Origin: Rhodococcus sp. 4CII
GTDB taxonomy: Bacteria; Actinomycetota; Actinomycetes; Mycobacteriales; Mycobacteriaceae
NCBI RefSeq assembly: GCF_014256275.1
Contig: NZ_JACCFE010000001.1
Span: 62,001-126,000 of the forward strand
Direction: 5' to 3'
Length of the DNA: 64,000 bases
A program made the position numbers and the translations under genes. Positions 59,979 to 64,000 of the stretch are shown one piece after another (positions within the stretch are counted from its first letter, which is position 1; each line of letters starts with the position of its first letter). The notes under the pieces were generated by a model that was not told where the DNA came from, searched no databases, and saw only the letters and a list, made by a program, of their open reading frames with translations.

Positions 59979-60506
59979 TCAGCCGAGGGTGAGCTGGGCG
60001 CGGTGGAAGTCGAAGTGCTTGCCCGGGTACCGGTAGACCTGTTCGAGGGTCATGGACTCGGTGAAGAACGGGTCCCAGCGGACCGGAAAGTCCATGCTGC
60101 GCTGCAGGTCGGTCTCTGATTCCCTCGCCAGGGAGCGTTGCAGCCTGGCGATGACGCGGTCGCACTGTCGGCCCATCCGGTGGCGGTTGAACACGGTCGC
60201 TGCCGCGCAGGAGCCGAGGTAGTTGATCTCGTGGAATACCGGGGTGGCCGCGTCGAGGGCTTGCGCGAATCGGCGGCCGATCCGGTCGGGCAACCGAGAG
60301 AGGATCCGAACCAGTACCAACAGCCGGCGGACCACCATGTAGCCGAACACCATGTGGAACAGCAGCTGTTCGTTGGTCCAGCGGGTGCCGTTCGAGCGGC
60401 GGTCGAAATCCTGCGGTGAGGCGCTGTCGAGGAGTTCGTGCAGCGACCGCCGGGCGCGTTCGAGGTCGGCGGCGATCTCTGCACGATCGACCTCCTGATC
60501 GGCCAT
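59979..60506 (-). CDS. DinB-superfamily protein, 175 aa
   Basis: Four-helix DinB/YfiT fold: an N-terminal helix (RARRSLHELLDSASPQDFDR), RWTNEQLLFHMVFGYMVV with a His, and C-terminal HFDFHRAQL with further His residues as metal ligands. Such proteins act as thiol transferases or unknown metal-dependent enzymes. Divergent from the CstB-like gene. ATG 60506 chosen over upstream in-frame codons. Confidence 0.78.
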   Translation of the reverse strand: MADQEVDRAEIAADLERARRSLHELLDSASPQDFDRRSNGTRWTNEQLLFHMVFGYMVVRRLLVLVRILSRLPDRIGRRFAQALDAATPVFHEINYLGSCAAATVFNRHRMGRQCDRVIARLQRSLARESETDLQRSMDFPVRWDPFFTESMTLEQVYRYPGKHFDFHRAQLTLG

Positions 60507-60570
60507 GGCGACCACCCCTACATGCCGGTTGCCCCCCCAAGTCTGCTGCGGAAGTCGCCACGGTTGTTAG

Positions 60571-60606
60571 ATACCCCACGGGGTACTTGCATACCCGTGG
60601 GGGTAT
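60571..60606. promoter_or_regulatory. Two CstR/CsoR-type boxes upstream of the CstB-like gene
   Basis: TACCCCACGGGGTA (60572-60585) has perfect 6-bp arms; ATACCCGTGGGGGTAT (60591-60606) has perfect 6-bp arms with a four-base centre. Nearly two helical turns separate the centres. They lie 52 bp or more before the CstB-like ATG and would be read by the CstR encoded in the same cluster. Confidence 0.75.
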
Positions 60607-60657
60607 CAGACATCCTGGTCGTATTGCAGGTGACGATCCCTGTCAGGAGGAGACCGG

Positions 60658-62037
60658 ATGATTCTCGAGCAGTACTACATCGAGTGCCTGTCGCACGCGT
60701 CGTACCTGATCGGCGACGAAGCGACGGGGCGGGCGATCGTGGTCGATCCACGCCGTGACGTCACCGAGTACCTCGCCGACGCGCGTCGATATGGGCTGCG
60801 GATCGAGGGGGTGATCAACACCCACTTCCACGCGGACTTCGTCTCCGGGCACCTGGAGTTGGTGGAGGCGACCGGTGGCTGGATCGGGTTCGGGGAGGCG
60901 GCGCAGACCGAGTATCCGATTCGCCGGTTGGCGCACGGCGAGCATCTGTCGCTGGGGGAGGTCGACCTGGAGGTCCTGGCCACCCCGGGGCACACCTGGG
61001 AGTCGATCAGCCTGCTCGTGCGCGAGACCCCCGGCGCGGTCCCCGCGGCGGTGCTGACCGGAGATTCGCTGTTCATCGGCGATGTCGGCCGCCCGGACCT
61101 GGCCAACCTCGGGGGCGGCAGCAACACGGAACTGGCCCGGGCGATGTATCGCACCGTCCATCAGGTGCTGTTGCCGCTGCCGGATTCGGTGGCGGTGCTG
61201 CCCGCGCACGGCGCCGGGTCTTCCTGCGGGAAGAATCTGTCGGCGGAGCTGACCTCGACCATCGGGGAACAACGCCGCACCAATCCGTCGGTGCAGCCGA
61301 TGAGCGAATCGGACTTCGTCGCCGTGATCACCGACGGCCAACCGGCGGCGCCGGCGTACTTCGCCGTCGATGCCGCCCTGAACAAGGCCGCTCGCCCGGT
61401 CCTCGATCAGCGGCGCCGGGTCCCCGCGGTGACCGCGGCCAAGCTGCGTGCCGCGCTCACGGCCGGGGTCCGGGTGCTCGATGCCCGCAGCGTCGCCGAT
61501 TTCACCGCCGGGCACCTGCGCGGATCGGTGAACGTCGGTTTCGACGGCCGGTTCGCCGAAACCGGTGGGATGGTCGCCGACATCGGTGAGGACATCGTGC
61601 TGATCACCTACCCCGGGCAGGAGCAGGACGCGGCCATGCGGCTGGCCCGCATCGGCTCCGACGCCGTGATCGGCTACTTCAACACCGCCGCCGACGGGAC
61701 GTTTCCCGGTGGGCTGGCAGATCTCGTCCGGACGGCGGCGCGGACCACCGTCAGCGAGCTTGACGGCTTGCTCGCCGACGGCGCGATCATGTTGATCGAC
61801 ATCCGCAATCCCGGCGAACGCGACTTCGGTGTGATTCCGGGATCGGTATCGATCCCGTTGCCGCAGCTACGCGCCCGCGTCGGCGACCTGCCAGATGACA
61901 AGCCGATCGTGGTGCACTGCGCCGGCGGCTGGCGGTCGAGCGTCGCCGCGTCACTGCTCCGCGCCCACGGGCTCGAGCAGGTCCGCGACCTCGTCGGCGG
62001 CTACAACGCCTGGGCCGAACAGTCGATGCCGGCCTGA
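60658..62037 (+). CDS. cstB: CstB-like persulfide dioxygenase-rhodanese, 459 aa
   Basis: N-terminal metallo-beta-lactamase domain with the persulfide-dioxygenase motif HFHADFVSGH (His56, His58, Asp60, His65) and GDSLFIGDVGRPDL. A middle rhodanese domain (about 265-360) lacks a catalytic Cys (ITYPGQEQDA). The last rhodanese domain has VVHCAGGWRSS with Cys421. This MBL-pseudorhodanese-rhodanese order is that of CstB, which turns persulfides into thiosulfate. ATG 60658 has AGGAGG. Likely induced by CstR when hydrogen sulfide or persulfides build up. Confidence 0.9.
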   Translation: MILEQYYIECLSHASYLIGDEATGRAIVVDPRRDVTEYLADARRYGLRIEGVINTHFHADFVSGHLELVEATGGWIGFGEAAQTEYPIRRLAHGEHLSLGEVDLEVLATPGHTWESISLLVRETPGAVPAAVLTGDSLFIGDVGRPDLANLGGGSNTELARAMYRTVHQVLLPLPDSVAVLPAHGAGSSCGKNLSAELTSTIGEQRRTNPSVQPMSESDFVAVITDGQPAAPAYFAVDAALNKAARPVLDQRRRVPAVTAAKLRAALTAGVRVLDARSVADFTAGHLRGSVNVGFDGRFAETGGMVADIGEDIVLITYPGQEQDAAMRLARIGSDAVIGYFNTAADGTFPGGLADLVRTAARTTVSELDGLLADGAIMLIDIRNPGERDFGVIPGSVSIPLPQLRARVGDLPDDKPIVVHCAGGWRSSVAASLLRAHGLEQVRDLVGGYNAWAEQSMPA

Positions 62038-62184
62038 CCTTCTCCGCTCTCCCGCACACCCGATGTGTCAGCGCCCGAACCCGGCGGCGGCTGTCGCAGT
62101 GTCGGAAGCGGCTGCGCCGCACCGAATTTCCCCCGGCCACCGCCGGGGTTGCACCAACACCTTTGTTTACCAGGAGGACTGATC

Positions 62185-62355
62185 ATGTGTTATCCCGTCG
62201 CGTGCCGCCGGTGCGGAAAAACGACCTGGGGAGGCTGCGGCCGGCACGTCGACGACGTCATGAAGTCGGTGCCGGCATCCGAGTCGTGCTCGTGTGCGGC
62301 GGTGTCCGAGCCCGCGCCGCGGGCCGGGTTCTTCGGCTCCCTCTTCCGCCGCTGA
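62185..62355 (+). CDS. Small Cys-rich protein, 56 aa
   Basis: ATG 62185 has a CAGGAGGACT site. It starts MCYPVACRRCGKTTWGGCGRH, a zinc-ribbon-like cluster, with a second Cys group SCSC and a C-terminal GFFGSLFRR. Similar tiny proteins occur in actinobacteria with no known function. It is placed between the CstB-like gene and TauE, so a role in sulfur or metal handling is possible. Confidence 0.75.
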   Translation: MCYPVACRRCGKTTWGGCGRHVDDVMKSVPASESCSCAAVSEPAPRAGFFGSLFRR

Positions 62356-62437
62356 CCCCCGCGAACCCGCCCCGCGACCGGCGGTCGGCGTGCACCACCG
62401 GGCACGAGATGACGCTCCGACTCCCGAGGAAGACCCG

Positions 62438-63214
62438 GTGACGATTCTGCTGGCCCTCACGCTCGGGGCCGTCATCGGCGTCCTGCTCGGCCTCCTCGGC
62501 GGCGGTGGATCGATCCTCGCCGTTCCGGGCCTGGTGTACGGGATCGGGATTCCGCTCGAGCAGGCGGTGCCGATGTCGCTGCTCGTGATCGGCGCCGCCT
62601 CGCTGTTCGGGGCCGTGCCGAAGATCCGGGCGGGGCAGATCCAGTGGCGGGTCATGGCGGTCTTCGCCGGCACCGGTGTCGTGGCCGCGTTCGCCGGCAG
62701 CGCGGTGAACCGGCTGCTGCCGCCAGCGGTCACCCTCGGCGGGTTCGCGGTGGTGATGATCGCCTCCGCGATCCGGATGCTGTCGAGCACCGAGAGCGTC
62801 GGGACCGCCTGCCGCGCGGACGGCGCCTCGGCCATCGACTGGCGCCGCTGCACGTCCCGTTCCATCCCGGCGGGCCTCGGTGTCGGCTTTCTGACCGGGC
62901 TCTTCGGGGTGGGCGGCGGTTTCCTCATCATCCCCGCCCTCGTCCTGCTGCTCGGGGTGGAAATGGCTGTCGCCGTGGGCACGTCACTGCTGATCGTCGC
63001 CGTGAACTCGGGGTCCGGGCTTATCGCCTACCTCGGTCATCTGCGCCTGGACTGGGCGCTGGTTGCGGTGTTCACCGTGACCGCCGTCGGTGGATCGCTT
63101 CTCGCGGGCCGGTACGGCGGGCACGTCGACAAGGCCCGGTTACAACGGTGGTTCGCCGTCCTGATCCTCGCGGTGGCGGGATTCGTCCTGATTGAGGTGC
63201 TCACGCTGCGATGA
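62438..63214 (+). CDS. TauE/SafE-family sulfite or thiosulfate transporter, 258 aa
   Basis: Eight membrane segments in two homologous halves, each with a Gly-rich family motif (GAVIGVLLGLLGGGGSILAV and GLFGVGGGFLIIPALVLLLG). A short Cys-containing loop (TACRADG, RRCTSR) separates them. TauE proteins export sulfite, thiosulfate or sulfoacetate; beside CstB, removal of sulfur oxidation products is the natural role. GTG 62438 has GAGGAAGA upstream. Confidence 0.87.
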   Translation: MTILLALTLGAVIGVLLGLLGGGGSILAVPGLVYGIGIPLEQAVPMSLLVIGAASLFGAVPKIRAGQIQWRVMAVFAGTGVVAAFAGSAVNRLLPPAVTLGGFAVVMIASAIRMLSSTESVGTACRADGASAIDWRRCTSRSIPAGLGVGFLTGLFGVGGGFLIIPALVLLLGVEMAVAVGTSLLIVAVNSGSGLIAYLGHLRLDWALVAVFTVTAVGGSLLAGRYGGHVDKARLQRWFAVLILAVAGFVLIEVLTLR

Positions 63215-63259
63215 CCCGCACTCGCGAGCGGCCGGCGCGGCCACCCACTCCACACTCAC

Positions 63260-63276
63260 ATACCCCAGGGGGTAAC
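63260..63276 (+). promoter_or_regulatory. CstR/CsoR-type box upstream of cstR
   Basis: TACCCCAGGGGGTA (63261-63274) is a dyad with perfect 6-bp arms, 38 bp before the cstR ATG, suggesting autoregulation. Confidence 0.7.
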
Positions 63277-63312
63277 CTGTGGAAGGTTATTTCTTTCACG
63301 GAAGGATTCGTC

Positions 63313-63582
63313 ATGGTCGGTGACGACGACAGCGTTGCATTGGTGCTCAACAGGCTTCGGCGGGCGCACGGACAGCTCGCCGGGGTGATCTCGATGATCG
63401 AGCAGGGCCGTGACTGCAAGGACGTCGTCACCCAGCTGGCCGCGGTCTCGCGGGCCCTGGACCGGGCCGGATTCAAGATCGTCGCCTCCGGTCTGCGGGA
63501 GTGCCTAACCGGCAACACCGCCGAGAACACCGAACCGATGACCGAAGCCGAACTCGAGAAGCTGTTTCTGGCGTTGGCCTGA
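63313..63582 (+). CDS. cstR: CstR-type persulfide-sensing repressor, 89 aa
   Basis: CsoR-family fold (LNRLRRAHGQLAGVISMIEQ) with Cys35 and Cys64 at the usual 29-residue spacing, but the Cu(I) His position is Gly (VASGLRECL). Loss of that His with both Cys retained is the mark of CstR, which responds to persulfides by cross-linking its Cys pair. ATG 63313 has GGAAGG. It controls this cluster through TACCC/GGGTA boxes at 60571 and 63260. Confidence 0.88.
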   Translation: MVGDDDSVALVLNRLRRAHGQLAGVISMIEQGRDCKDVVTQLAAVSRALDRAGFKIVASGLRECLTGNTAENTEPMTEAELEKLFLALA

Positions 63583-63671
63583 CCGGGCGCCGCGCACGGC
63601 GGGACCGATGACGATCGGGACAGCGCCCGGCACTGCGATCCCTCGGCGTTCGGGGCGCGAAAAACGGCGCG

Positions 63672-64000
63672 TCAGCCCGCGGGTGCGGGAGCCGGGGCAG
63701 GTTCGACCGGAGCCGGGACAGGCGGAAGTTGCGCAGGATCAGCGACCGAAAGCATCGGGTACACCGGTGCGTCGGCGTCGTTGTAGGTCTTGAGAACCGT
63801 GGTGACGATGCCGGTGAGCTCGTTGAAGATCAGCGAGCCGTTCTCGAAGTCGGCGCGCCGGCCACCCGGGATCGGGTACTCGTCCGAAGTCGGCAGGCCG
63901 ATCTCGCCGGTGTCGGCGCCAAGGTTCTGCCAGGTCTTGAAGATCTCGCCGAGCACCGACCACACGCCGGTAGCGGAGGTATAGACGGCGCCGTTGGTGA
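63672..64000 (-). CDS. LGFP-repeat cell-wall protein, 3' part, cut by window edge
   Basis: Minus-strand frame open from the right edge: NGAVYTSATGVWSVLGEIFK, then LGADTGEIGLPTSDEYPIPG and RRADFENGSLIFNELTGIV, the LGFP repeat (W.xLG...GxLGxPxxxE...GxxxxFxxGxI) common in mycolic-acid actinobacteria. It ends in a Pro/Ala tail (PVPAPVEPAPAPAPAG). Such repeats bind the arabinogalactan-mycolate layer. The N-terminus and any enzymatic domain lie outside the window. Confidence 0.8.
   Translation of the reverse strand, partial: TNGAVYTSATGVWSVLGEIFKTWQNLGADTGEIGLPTSDEYPIPGGRRADFENGSLIFNELTGIVTTVLKTYNDADAPVYPMLSVADPAQLPPVPAPVEPAPAPAPAG

Noticed and set aside
1..64000. tRNA, rRNA, replication origin, integrase or transposase genes
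   Set aside because: None recognised on either strand by eye; the plasmid or island idea rests on mosaic content only.

Overview
The window is high-GC DNA from a mycolic-acid actinobacterium, most likely Rhodococcus or a close relative (Gordonia, Nocardia). Support: GTG starts and probable leaderless promoters, an LGFP-repeat wall protein at the right edge, and relatives of mycobacterial genes (mmcO, lpqS, cysK2, cmtR, csoR, ctpV). Almost every recognisable gene deals with metal or sulfur stress, and many dead gene fragments lie between working operons. This mosaic suggests a plasmid or genomic island; no replication, transfer or transposase gene is visible.

Layout. 1-4.6 kb: small unknown genes separated by four same-orientation copies of a 25-bp repeat, then an arsA remnant. 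4.7-7.6 kb: a minus-strand operon of multicopper oxidase, ZIP transporter and Rieske protein behind a DtxR/MntR-like palindrome. 7.8-12.7 kb: a CadC-type repressor with a P1B-4 ATPase broken by a 70-bp tandem duplication; a divergent DsbA/VKOR pair behind a tiny leader ORF; CmtR with a DUF3703 protein. 13-25.4 kb: a long minus-strand copper and envelope block (blaI, M56 protease, lpqS, cysK2, MFS, mmcO, lipoprotein, CopC-CopD, DUF6153, DUF305, L,D-transpeptidase, VTT protein). A BlaI-type operator is shared between mmcO and a divergent 36-residue Met/Cys-rich peptide at 25.5 kb. 25.7-29.7 kb: two TlpA-like thioredoxins, CcdA, an M23 peptidase and an SRPBCC protein. 29.7-33.7 kb: TetR and MerR modules, a methyltransferase, and broken nickel/cobalt and EamA transporters. 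34.2-41.3 kb: CopZ, a P1B ATPase with a CPD motif, a universal stress protein and a two-component system with cupin. Three similar response-regulator-like repeats lie in this part.

41.5-52.6 kb: a second copper block. It has a methyltransferase, a CopB-type (CPH) ATPase broken by a 38-bp tandem duplication, HMA chaperones, DUF305, an 18-cysteine copper-storage protein, ArsR, CsoR, a CopA/CtpV-type ATPase, a secreted His/Met protein, CopZ, and an MFS pump preceded by three CsoR-type boxes. 53-57 kb: a second M23 peptidase, a RES-domain remnant, PhoD phosphatase and an alpha/beta hydrolase. 57-59.4 kb: an AT-richer unknown membrane protein and a toxin-antitoxin pair. 59.5-60.5 kb: a merB remnant with an in-frame stop, and a DinB protein. 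60.6-63.6 kb: a persulfide-detoxification cluster (CstB-like enzyme, small Cys protein, TauE, CstR) with CsoR/CstR boxes. The right edge cuts an LGFP-repeat protein.

How the genes fit together: cytosolic sensors (CsoR, CmtR, CadC-like, ArsR, MerR, BlaI, CstR) and one two-component system appear to control P1B efflux pumps, HMA and Csp chaperones, and exported oxidases and binding proteins. Thiol-redox and cell-wall repair genes support them. All functions are inferred from sequence read by eye; no alignment or database search was run.
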